NCBI GenBank assembly: GCA_965220955.1
Contig: CBDCRK010000037.1
Coordinates: 248,001 to 312,000, forward strand
Direction of reading: 5' to 3'
DNA from: CBDCRK01 sp965220955
GTDB taxonomy: Bacteria > Desulfobacterota > Binatia > Bin18 > CBDCRK01
DNA length: 64,000 nt
Below are positions 7,186 through 14,605 of the stretch, piece by piece; the stretch's first letter is position 1; each line of letters starts with the position of its first letter. The position numbers were made by a program, and so were the translations under genes. Below the pieces are notes generated by a model, which worked only from the letters and a program-made list of their open reading frames with translations, made no database searches and was not told the DNA's origin.

Positions 7186-7443
7186 CTAATGGATTTCAGG
7201 GGCCAGTTTGGCCAAGTACTGCATGGCCTGCTCAATCGGCACGTGCTCAACAAACTGATTCCTCTCGGCATCAAACCTTCCTCGCGCTGCCTCCAAGTAT
7301 CCGCATCTAGAGAGGGCTCCACCTAGATCAGGTGACGGGATTGCGATGGACCGAATATCCCCGAACTGCATCGAAAGATGGTCTCTGACAAAGACTGAAA
7401 CCTTCTGATAGCTTTTGAACTCAGGAATATCCGCCAGAAGCAT
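7186..7443 (-). CDS. hypothetical cassette protein, 85 residues
   Basis: No family recognised. A soluble-looking protein (MLLADIPEFKSYQKVSVFV...) with no signal peptide or membrane segment and a C-terminal helix IEQAMQYLAKLAPEIH. It is the only plausible gene between attC sites 6994-7057 and 7504-7563 and runs in the same direction as the other cassette genes. No clear ribosome-binding site was seen. Confidence 0.5.
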   Translation of the reverse strand: MLLADIPEFKSYQKVSVFVRDHLSMQFGDIRSIAIPSPDLGGALSRCGYLEAARGRFDAERNQFVEHVPIEQAMQYLAKLAPEIH

Positions 7444-7503
7444 GGTCGATTACCTTGGGATGTTTTATGTTCTCTAGCTAGGCCGACAGAGCTGATATGA
7501 GGC

Positions 7504-7563
7504 GCCTAACGGCATCCATAAGCCACGCGCGATTAGCGCGTCGGCTTGACGGGTTTGTTATGC
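7504..7563 (-). other. integron attC recombination site
   Basis: Ends GCCTAAC and GTTATGC. Arms CCATAAGC and GCTTGACGGG pair partly around a CGCGCGATTAGCGCG centre. It lies between the 85-residue gene and the two tiny membrane-protein genes and overlaps the 3' end of the 40-residue gene. Confidence 0.75.
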
Positions 7564-7655
7564 AATGACTTGTCGGCGTGTTTCACTGCGTCCGTCGTGA
7601 CCACAGCTAGACCACCGATGAACACCAAGAAAACGGCTACGACTAACCACTCCAT
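7533..7655 (-). CDS. 40-residue single-pass membrane protein
   Basis: A very short gene: start MEWLVVAVFLVFIGGLAVV, end HNKPVKPTR. It has one hydrophobic helix at residues ~3-19 and a basic tail. The start ATG shares one base with the TGA stop of the upstream 75-residue gene (TGATG), so it depends on translational coupling. The tail is encoded within attC 7504-7563. Role unknown; with its partner it forms a two-component membrane cassette. Confidence 0.6.
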   Translation of the reverse strand: MEWLVVAVFLVFIGGLAVVTTDAVKHADKSLHNKPVKPTR

Positions 7656-7882
7656 CACAGTTCCTCCAGTTCGTCGATTTTCCTGTATGCGACCCTATTG
7701 ACCCAAACTACTCCTCCTGTAATCACGACCACTGCGACTGAGCACACAATTTGCAGAAAAATGGGAGCATCGTCGTAGTTCTGTGCCAACCAGCCGACTA
7801 GAGAAATATCGATGGCAACAAGGATCGCAAATATAACTTTCAGCCAACCGATTTCCTCCTTCAGCTTATCTACCTTCGACAT
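7655..7882 (-). CDS. 75-residue two-helix membrane protein
   Basis: Begins with a charged helix (MSKVDKLKEEIGWLK), then two transmembrane segments (VIFAILVAIDISLVGWLA, residues ~16-33, and IVCSVAVVVITGGVVWVN, ~46-63), and ends in a charged helix (RKIDELEEL). No family assigned. Its stop overlaps the start of the 40-residue gene at 7533-7655, so both are made from one message in one cassette between attC 7504-7563 and attC 7907-7978. Confidence 0.7.
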   Translation of the reverse strand: MSKVDKLKEEIGWLKVIFAILVAIDISLVGWLAQNYDDAPIFLQIVCSVAVVVITGGVVWVNRVAYRKIDELEEL

Positions 7883-7906
7883 CAGTTCGCTCTCAGAGTG
7901 TCCATC

Positions 7907-7978
7907 GCATAACGCCGGCGCTGTGCTGCCAGAATGGAGCGTAGCGGAGTGACGGTCAGAACGAGCGCGTTGTTAGGC
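7907..7978 (-). other. integron attC recombination site
   Basis: Ends GCATAAC and GTTAGGC. Inner arms GCGCT-GT and GCGCTCGT (reverse complement of the right arm) pair with one extrahelical base on the right, matching minus-strand cassette polarity. The centre holds GGAGCGTAGCGGAG. It directly follows the EcsC-family gene. Confidence 0.9.
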
Positions 7979-7981
7979 CTC

Positions 7982-8863
7982 TCATTCATCAAAGTCTGGT
8001 TCAAAGTTATCTGCTGGTTTCACGGTTTCTTTGATAATATTTTCACCATACTTTGCGGCAAGAAATCGTTCCCTATACAAGTAGAAAGCGGCATCACAAA
8101 CCTTATTGGTGTAATAGGCATTAAAACCGGCCCCCACTACTGAACCTGTAACAGGAACCATTTGGGCCAATTTAGCTTTAGTAAGACGTATGCCGAGCGA
8201 ACGAGCAATTATTTGAATAATCTTTACGAAAGACTGCTTCTCTATATCTCTCCACACCTTTTTCTTAGCAACATCTTTTGCAATCCTAACGAGTTGAGCC
8301 ATTGCGACTTGCTTAGCAGCGTCCTTTGGACTTGATGCTAACCCCAAAATATTTAGAGCAAACAATCTTTCCTGTTGAGATGAAATATCAAATCCATAAT
8401 AGGTGGCATATTCTCCAATTGCTCGCTGATTTAGTGTAATAAGAGCTACAATATCAGGAGGGATTCCTGGTAAACCAACATACCCTGTGGCAGCACCTTC
8501 GGCAGCTGCAAGAGTTTTGTATTTTGCTGCCAACCAACCACTTACCCTGTCGGCATATTCTAAATCCAATGTGAATATATCGCTCGGTGTTTTGATATTA
8601 AAACCGGCTTTCTGATATTCTTCGTATATTGCACCGGAGCGAACTGTCTTATGAGCAAAATCATTAAGCAAACCAACCAAGCCACCTATAGCTTTTTCAA
8701 TTACCCAATCAACACCCGGCACTTCTGTTATCAAAGCTCCCGCTTTTTCAAGAGGCCAATTAATAACTTCCATCGTTTTTCCGAACCAACCAATTTGTGG
8801 ATTTTTCCACTCATGGATGCTTTTAACTGCTAACCTTTCGTATTCACTTAGTTTATTTTTCAT
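7982..8863 (-). CDS. EcsC-family protein (cassette gene)
   Basis: 293 residues matching the EcsC family (PF12787), whose founding member lies beside the Bacillus EcsAB ABC transporter; biochemical function is unknown. Characteristic segments are AEGAATGYVGLPGIPPDI, LITLNQRAIGEYATYYGFDI, and VPVTGSVVGAGFNAYYTNKV near the C-terminus, followed by an acidic tail. I chose ATG 8863 (MKNKLSEYERLAV) because AAGGAGAGG sits just upstream; the earlier in-frame ATG at 8884 lies inside the attC core. The gene is more AT-rich than the core genes, which fits acquisition as a cassette. Confidence 0.8.
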   Translation of the reverse strand: MKNKLSEYERLAVKSIHEWKNPQIGWFGKTMEVINWPLEKAGALITEVPGVDWVIEKAIGGLVGLLNDFAHKTVRSGAIYEEYQKAGFNIKTPSDIFTLDLEYADRVSGWLAAKYKTLAAAEGAATGYVGLPGIPPDIVALITLNQRAIGEYATYYGFDISSQQERLFALNILGLASSPKDAAKQVAMAQLVRIAKDVAKKKVWRDIEKQSFVKIIQIIARSLGIRLTKAKLAQMVPVTGSVVGAGFNAYYTNKVCDAAFYLYRERFLAAKYGENIIKETVKPADNFEPDFDE

Positions 8864-8880
8864 GACCCTCTCCTTTTCAG

Positions 8881-8941
8881 GCATAACGTTGGAGGTAATC
8901 GGCGCGACTTCAGGAGCGTCCGCTTGACTGATTTGTTATGG
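8881..8941 (-). other. integron attC recombination site
   Basis: Ends GCATAAC and GTTATGG with partly pairing arms (GTTGGAGGTAATC against GCTTGACTGATTT) and a GGCGCGACTTCAGGAGCGTCC centre. It follows and overlaps the end of the 137-residue gene; on the other side the EcsC gene's leader begins. Confidence 0.75.
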
Positions 8942-9323
8942 CGCTCTCTGGCCGGGTGTTGAACGGGCATAAGAAGAACGAATCATTAAACTCGTTGTAT
9001 GACAAGTTCACATCATCACACATTGCCTTAAACAAGCGGATAAGTTCGTCCTCGGACCTTTGCCGTGAGGTGACCGCCTGGTGATAGGAGAAGAGTGCAT
9101 TCATGACGCTAGTTGAGCCTTTGAACACAACGAATATTTCATTGAGAGCACGGGAAAATTCGTCACCGGTAAGATTGTAGCGGTTTCCCATGAACCGTCT
9201 GAGCGTCTCCAGTTTATCCTTTCTCTTTTCGTGTCTTATGTAGAAGAAGGTAGAGACAAGAACGCCGATTACGCCAGACAGTAATGAGGAACCGACGGTC
9301 ACGCAAATTTGCTCAGTGGTCAT
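8910..9323 (-). CDS. hypothetical membrane-anchored cassette protein, 137 residues
   Basis: An N-terminal transmembrane helix (residues ~7-28, VGSSLLSGVIGVLVSTFFYI) is followed by a basic linker and a cytosolic helical domain (RRFMGNRYNLTGDEFSRALNEIFVVF, VMNALFSYHQA). The layout resembles DUF6680-like proteins, but the match is not certain. The tail SAITNQSSGRS is attC-encoded. It is the most upstream cassette in transcription order and begins immediately after the junction GTTATGG that closes element copy 2 (9348-9633). Confidence 0.6.
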   Translation of the reverse strand: MTTEQICVTVGSSLLSGVIGVLVSTFFYIRHEKRKDKLETLRRFMGNRYNLTGDEFSRALNEIFVVFKGSTSVMNALFSYHQAVTSRQRSEDELIRLFKAMCDDVNLSYNEFNDSFFLCPFNTRPESAITNQSSGRS

Positions 9324-9347
9324 CTAAGCACCTTTGATCTTATGAGC

Positions 9348-9633
9348 CATAACTAGATTTATACTGCCCATTGAAATCCGGCAAACCCTGCAGATTTAAC
9401 AGGATAACCCGGTAAAAAAACACACCGATTATGAATGAAACCCTACTGATCTGCAATATTTAGCCCAGCAATCCTCGACTGAGTCACCAGGTCTTATCTT
9501 GCAGGTTTGGTAAGATAAACAGGGGCTTGTTCTGGCAGCTATAGAACCTAGTGGATAGCATCCCGAATAAACTGGGCTGGTGGGTGTTGCTGTAGTGTAT
9601 CCAAACTTAAGCGAAGGCACTCTTTTTGACTAA
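9348..9633. repeat. 287-bp dispersed element, copy 2, at the head of the cassette array
   Basis: Direct repeat of 5798-6084, same orientation, ~22 substitutions counted by eye. Again its end coincides with the GTTATG junction of a cassette. Hairpin stems persist with G-T wobbles (TTATCTTGC/GTAAGATAA; CTCAG/CTGGG). On the minus strand TATAAAT lies about 12 bases before the junction and could be a -10 element. Its place at the start of the array is where attI would be expected, but no integrase gene adjoins it. Confidence 0.85.
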
Positions 9634-9721
9634 ACTCGTATAGGTACATGTCATAGGCTATGAATTTTGTAGCCTATTATCTCCATACAGACCGGTGCGA
9701 TCGAAAATATTCGTCTGCCAA

Positions 9722-10432
9722 CTACCGCCCTCTTTCTGACATCGAAGCAGGCAGCGGCTCAACGATATCCACTCCCTGTGGCACAGTGAAATGAAAGAGA
9801 GCCTCATCAAGAGGGGTTCGATGATCAATATTCGAGAAATGCAAATGGGTAAGATTCCCCACTGGGTCTGTGATCTGGACCTTGACAATGTCGTAGGTCC
9901 CGGAACTCACCTGCATCGCCAAAGAGCCGCCCAAGCTCTCGCTGGGATTCTTCTCTCCTTTGCGGGGCGTGAGACGGAGAAGGTATCTCCCTTCGGTCTG
10001 TCCGATCAGACTTACGGCAAAGTCCTGGTCAATGCGACCCACACCGGTTAAGAAAGAGACCGGCGTGTGGGAGCGGAAGGCCTGCTGTAGGGGGGTCTTG
10101 AGGACTTGTTGCTGTTGGGGCTGATAAAACCAGAGGAAATGGCCGTCAGAAATCACTGTCTGTGGGTCTGGAGAAGTAAACTCCCAGCGCATCCTCCCCG
10201 GTTTCTTGAAATAGACCTTCCCCTGTGAGGCGACTTTCTCCCCTAAAGTGGCGGATTCGATCTCCTGGGTAAAATCCGCGGCGAATCCGCTTGTGGCGTC
10301 ATAACGAGCCTGCAGCTTTTCCACAATCTCTTTGACGGCGACTTCTTCGCCGGAAGCAGACGGTAGGAAACCAACGGCAGACAGCAGGAAGAGGATAGCG
10401 GACAACAGTCTGTTGATTTTGTTTCTATCCAA
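9722..10432 (-). CDS. lolA: outer-membrane lipoprotein carrier LolA
   Basis: Periplasmic chaperone that accepts lipoproteins from LolCDE and delivers them to the outer membrane. A signal peptide spans residues 1-28 (LLSAILFLLSAVGFLPSASG). The LolA fold follows, with VASQGKVYFKKPGRMRWEF, DPQTVISDGHFLWFYQP and the C-terminal VTDPVGNLTHLHFSN-like strands (here VQITDPVGNLTHLHF). Length is normal. It starts 19 bases after the ftsK stop, so it is probably co-transcribed with ftsK and rnj. The TGA-side flank holds an 8-bp inverted repeat (ATAGGCTA/TAGCCTAT, 9653-9677) without a T-run. Confidence 0.9.
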   Translation of the reverse strand: MDRNKINRLLSAILFLLSAVGFLPSASGEEVAVKEIVEKLQARYDATSGFAADFTQEIESATLGEKVASQGKVYFKKPGRMRWEFTSPDPQTVISDGHFLWFYQPQQQQVLKTPLQQAFRSHTPVSFLTGVGRIDQDFAVSLIGQTEGRYLLRLTPRKGEKNPSESLGGSLAMQVSSGTYDIVKVQITDPVGNLTHLHFSNIDHRTPLDEALFHFTVPQGVDIVEPLPASMSERGR

Positions 10433-10451
10433 TATTTTAGTATTTTAGCGC

Positions 10452-12878
10452 TTATCCTTGCTGGCCTGTGGGCACAAGCACCTCGCGGGGCTTGCCGGCT
10501 TCGGCAGCGGGAGCAACTAAACCCTCTCGCTCCATACACTCGATCATACGGGCAGCACGGTTATAGCCCACACGCAGCCTGCGCTGTAGCCAGGAAATGG
10601 AGGCCTGACGGTTTTCTATCACCAACTCCCTCGCTTGCTCATACATCTCGTCATAGCCCTCTTCTTCTCCGGTCTCTCCCACTTTCCCCTGCTGCGCCCG
10701 TTCCATCGCGGCCAAGAGATCGGCATCATAAGATGGCGCGGCTTGCTCTCTAATAAAACTAACAACCTTGCGGACCTCGGCCTCAGAAACATAGGAGCCA
10801 TGAATACGCCGAGGCCTGGCAGTGCCCGGAGGAAGAAAGAGCATGTCTCCCTCTCCCAAAAGCCGCTCCGCGCCTATAATATCAAGGATAGTGCGGGAGT
10901 CTACTCGCGAGGTAACCTGAAAGGAGATACGGGCAGGAAAGTTGGCCTTGATAAGACCGGTAATTACGTCTACAGAAGGTCGCTGTGTGGCCAGAATAAG
11001 GTGAATGCCTGCGGCCCTACCCATCTGTGCAAGGCGAGTGATGGGCTCTTCGATTTCTCTGCCCGCGGTGAGCATCAAGTCAGCCAACTCATCAACCACA
11101 ATTACAATGTAGGGAAGCCGCTGATGCTTTAGTGGGGAGTTATTCTCCGACCCTTTGCTTGGCCCCTCTTCTTCCCCTCTCTCTACTACCTCTGTAAGCC
11201 TAATCACCTCTCCTTTATTCTCCTCCTCTGACACCCATAGGCGGTTATAGGCGCTGATGTTCCGTGTCCCTTTATCGTGCAGAAGCTTGTAGCGATACTC
11301 CATCTGCCGGACAGCCTCTTGCAACGCGGCACCAGCCTCACGCGGGTTCGTGATTACATGGCTTAAAAGATGAGGGATATGCTCATAAAGGGATAGCTCA
11401 AGCATCTTAGGATCAATCATAAGAAAACGTACGTCCTGGGGGGAGGCCTTGTACAGAAGACTCATGATTGTTGCGTTTAAGAATACGGACTTGCCAGTAC
11501 CCGTGGCTCCGGCTACCAGGAGATGGGGCATACGGGCAAGATCAGATACAACCGAGTTGCCCGTGGTATCTTTACCCAGAGCAAGGGTAAGCACGGACTC
11601 AGAGGAACTGAATCCGTTGCTGTCAATAATCTCGCGCAAGCAGATTCTTTCTCGCTGGGGGTTAGAAACTTCGACCCCAACCACCGCCTTGCCCGGGATA
11701 GGAGCTAGAATACGCACGCTTACTGCGCGCAGAACCATCGAAAGATCGTCTGCTAGGGCGACAATACGGTTTACCTTAACCCCTGGTGCCGGCTCGAATT
11801 CATAGGTAGTAATCACCGGTCCTGGCCTTACCGCCACTACTTTTCCCTGCACTCCAAAGTCAGCAAGCTTGTTCTCAAGGATGCGGGAGCTAGCATGAAG
11901 TGCTTCTTCGTCTACTTTTACCTCCAAGCCCACGGGCGGGTCTAAAAAAGAGAGAGAGGGGAGGGAATAAAGACTACTTCCCTGGGAAGGCTCCTGGCCT
12001 CCCTGAGGAGGTTCTAGGCTTTCCTGAGGAAGACCCTGGTGTGGGGGCTTTGGCCGGGATTTTTTTTGCAGTGAAGCCAAGAGGCCGGTTCTGAGTGCAG
12101 CCGAAGGGGAGGAGGTAACCTCTGTCATCTCAGTAACCTCTGTCATCTCAGTAACCATCTCAGTAACAATGATGGGCGGAGGGGCGATTTGCGAACCGCT
12201 CTGAGCACTGCCAATTGTCCACCCCTCCTGCTTGTCTGGTTTTACCACTTTTCCCTTTCCTAATAGATCCTTTCTCTGCGTTTTCCTCTTCTGCAACCGT
12301 ACTCGACACCACTGAAACGCACTGAGGGTCATACCTTTCCCTTTTTCCCCTAATACCCCCACCCCCACTCCCGCTCCCACTAAAGAGAGTCGAGTCGCGC
12401 CCATAAAAGAGAGCAGGAGAAGAGGCAGAAGAACAATGTACGCTCCTGGACGATTAAAGAGATAGCGAACGTGAAAGGCAAGAAAGCCTCCGATCCAACC
12501 ACCGGCAGACCTCACCTCCACACTGTCATACCAGAGGGTAAACAGCACTGCCGCAGAGAGAAGAAAACCACTAAAAGAGAGAGTCTGAAAAAGAGGCGCT
12601 GGAAAAGGAAGGAAGCGAAAGAGCACGCCCGCAAGGTAGAAAAGATAAAGAGGAATGAGATAAGCGGCAAGCCCCAGTGCCGGGCGCATCCCCCCAGCAA
12701 ATAGATAGCCGACTTGCCCAGCCAGATTGCTCTCAGGGTTGTCAGGTTGATACGAAGACAAAGCAACGGTTAAGAGGAGGGCGAGGGCAGCCATCACCAC
12801 CCCAGCTATTTCACCTCCAACCCTCTGCCCTTTTTGGGGATTCCGTCCCACCGCTTGGGAATTCCGTCCCACCACCAT
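10452..12878 (-). CDS. ftsK: DNA translocase FtsK
   Basis: Septal DNA pump that clears and aligns chromosome dimers before division. The N-terminus has about four transmembrane helices (residues ~23-175), then a proline/charged linker containing a TEMVTEMTEVTEMTEVT repeat, the beta domain, the motor with Walker A GATGTGKS (~455) and Walker B VIVVDELADLM (~588), and a C-terminal winged-helix gamma domain (SWLQRRLRVGYNRAARMIE) that reads KOPS-type sequences. 808 residues is typical of the short-linker form. AGGAGGT precedes the ATG. The first residues (VGRNSQAVGRNPQ) are encoded by a tandem GGGAATTCCGTCCCACC-type repeat. Confidence 0.95.
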   Translation of the reverse strand: MVVGRNSQAVGRNPQKGQRVGGEIAGVVMAALALLLTVALSSYQPDNPESNLAGQVGYLFAGGMRPALGLAAYLIPLYLFYLAGVLFRFLPFPAPLFQTLSFSGFLLSAAVLFTLWYDSVEVRSAGGWIGGFLAFHVRYLFNRPGAYIVLLPLLLLSFMGATRLSLVGAGVGVGVLGEKGKGMTLSAFQWCRVRLQKRKTQRKDLLGKGKVVKPDKQEGWTIGSAQSGSQIAPPPIIVTEMVTEMTEVTEMTEVTSSPSAALRTGLLASLQKKSRPKPPHQGLPQESLEPPQGGQEPSQGSSLYSLPSLSFLDPPVGLEVKVDEEALHASSRILENKLADFGVQGKVVAVRPGPVITTYEFEPAPGVKVNRIVALADDLSMVLRAVSVRILAPIPGKAVVGVEVSNPQRERICLREIIDSNGFSSSESVLTLALGKDTTGNSVVSDLARMPHLLVAGATGTGKSVFLNATIMSLLYKASPQDVRFLMIDPKMLELSLYEHIPHLLSHVITNPREAGAALQEAVRQMEYRYKLLHDKGTRNISAYNRLWVSEEENKGEVIRLTEVVERGEEEGPSKGSENNSPLKHQRLPYIVIVVDELADLMLTAGREIEEPITRLAQMGRAAGIHLILATQRPSVDVITGLIKANFPARISFQVTSRVDSRTILDIIGAERLLGEGDMLFLPPGTARPRRIHGSYVSEAEVRKVVSFIREQAAPSYDADLLAAMERAQQGKVGETGEEEGYDEMYEQARELVIENRQASISWLQRRLRVGYNRAARMIECMEREGLVAPAAEAGKPREVLVPTGQQG

Positions 12879-12894
12879 ACCACCTCCTCATAGC

Positions 12895-14562
12895 TCACAT
12901 CTCCATCACAAAAGGCAGGACCACTGGCCTGCGACCAAAGGTGTGGCGAAAATAGCGACGCAAAGCCCGGCGTACCTGCTCTTTGACCACTCCAGGATCA
13001 GCGCGCAGCTCCACTGGCAGCTCCGCTAGTGTCTCGCGAACGACATCCTTGGCCCTCTCAAAGTTCTCTGTTCCGTTCGTTGTTGGCAAAAATCCCCGGG
13101 AGAGTAGGTCTGGCCCGGCCAGTATCTCTCCGCTATGCAGGTTAAGACCCGCAATGACCACCACCAAGCCATCCTCAGCCATGTGTCGGCGGTCACGAAT
13201 CACCCCTTCCTCAATATCTCCCCAGCCATCCACAAACACCCTGCCTGCGCGTACCATATCCACCTTGTGCGCCTCGGCCTCGTCAACCTCCAGGACCTCC
13301 CCATCCTCCAAAAGAAAGACCCTCTCGACTGCTACTCCCACTCCTCTAGCCAGCTCGCAGTGACGCACCAAGTGACGATACTCGCCATGAATAGGAACAA
13401 AGTAGCGGGGACGGACAAGGTTGAGCATGAGCTTGAGTTCCTCTTGGCTTGCATGCCCAGAGACATGCACAGGGGAGATCGTCTCATAGTGTACTTCCGC
13501 GCCGCGTCGGTGGAGGTGATCAATCAACCGGGCCACGGTCCGCTCATTACCCGGAATGATGCGCGAGGAGAGGATCACTGCGTCCTCAGGCCCAAGTTTG
13601 ACTTGGCTGTGGTCATTGGAAGCAATACGAGTGAGCGCAGAGAGGGGCTCTCCTTGGCTTCCGGTAGTAAGCAGGGTAACCCTTTCAGGGTCAAAACGAG
13701 AGATTTCGCCCACATCAACAATCACTCCCGGAGGAGAGGAAAGGTGGCCAGTCTCCTCAGCAATCTGCGTGTTGGCCACCAAACGTTTCCCCACAATCCC
13801 CACAGAGCGACCGTGCTTGTAAGAGATGTCGATCACCTGCTGAAGGCGGTGGATGTGGGAAGCGAACGTGGCAACCAAGACTTTGCCCTGTGTGTGAGCA
13901 ATGATATCCTCTAGAGACCTGGTGATGGCCCGCTCCGAGAGAGTTGATCCCTTGCGTTCAACGTTAGTTGAGTCAGAGAGAAGAAGGAGCACCCCTTTTT
14001 CTGCGTATTCCGCCAGACGGACGAGGTCTACAGCTTTGCCATCGATCGGGGTATGGTCGAGCTTGAAGTCTCCCGTGTGCACTATTGTACCCAGAGGAGT
14101 AGTGATGGCCAGGGCTACCGCGTCTACAATGCTGTGGGTGACATGGATTCCCTCAAGCGAGAAAGGGCCAATCCGCCAGGGTTGACGGGGCACAAAGGAA
14201 TAGAGCTTGGATCCATCCAGAAGCCCGTGCTCACGCAGCTTGTCCCGGACAAGGCCAAGGGTGAAGCCAGTACCATAAACAGGCACATTGAACTCCTGCA
14301 AGACATAGGGCAAGGCACCAATATGATCCTCGTGACCGTGAGTAAAAACAATGGCTTTGAGGTGTCGCTGTTCTCGCAGGTAGCTAATATCAGGGATAAC
14401 GACATCGATCCCCAGCATCCCCTGCTCGGGAAACATCAAGCCGCAGTCAATAGCAATGGCCGCGGCTTCGCCCTGCCCAGCAGGCAGATATTCAACAAGC
14501 ATGAGATTTAAACCGATCTCTCCAAGCCCGCCTAGGGGAACAATGCGCAGCCTACCTTTCAT
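12895..14562 (-). CDS. rnj: ribonuclease J
   Basis: Metallo-beta-lactamase/beta-CASP exo- and endoribonuclease used for mRNA decay and rRNA maturation. The start VPLGGLGEIGLNLM is diagnostic; the zinc site is FTHGHEDHIGALPY (residues ~73-86), with LSDSTN and the beta-CASP motif HVSGHA (~367). The C-terminal domain (PEVKEQVRRALRRYF-like, here PGVVKEQVRRALRRYF) is present. 555 residues is full length. It precedes ftsK by 17 bases on the same strand, an arrangement common in deltaproteobacterial-type genomes, which lack or supplement RNase E. Confidence 0.93.
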   Translation of the reverse strand: MKGRLRIVPLGGLGEIGLNLMLVEYLPAGQGEAAAIAIDCGLMFPEQGMLGIDVVIPDISYLREQRHLKAIVFTHGHEDHIGALPYVLQEFNVPVYGTGFTLGLVRDKLREHGLLDGSKLYSFVPRQPWRIGPFSLEGIHVTHSIVDAVALAITTPLGTIVHTGDFKLDHTPIDGKAVDLVRLAEYAEKGVLLLLSDSTNVERKGSTLSERAITRSLEDIIAHTQGKVLVATFASHIHRLQQVIDISYKHGRSVGIVGKRLVANTQIAEETGHLSSPPGVIVDVGEISRFDPERVTLLTTGSQGEPLSALTRIASNDHSQVKLGPEDAVILSSRIIPGNERTVARLIDHLHRRGAEVHYETISPVHVSGHASQEELKLMLNLVRPRYFVPIHGEYRHLVRHCELARGVGVAVERVFLLEDGEVLEVDEAEAHKVDMVRAGRVFVDGWGDIEEGVIRDRRHMAEDGLVVVIAGLNLHSGEILAGPDLLSRGFLPTTNGTENFERAKDVVRETLAELPVELRADPGVVKEQVRRALRRYFRHTFGRRPVVLPFVMEM

Positions 14563-14605
14563 AGTGTTTCCACAAGTCCTTCGACGAGCCTCTCGGCGAG
14601 CCTTT

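Noticed and set aside
9653..9677. Inverted repeat after lolA as a rho-independent terminator
   Set aside because: The 8-bp stem is not followed by a T-run; termination cannot be claimed.
12112..12167. Tandem CTCTGTCATCTCAGTAAC units as a possible CRISPR
   Set aside because: Contiguous units without spacers, in frame inside ftsK, so a coding repeat.
13135..13914. Plus-strand frame opposite the RNase J gene (259 codons)
   Set aside because: Antisense shadow of rnj with no domain or start signal.
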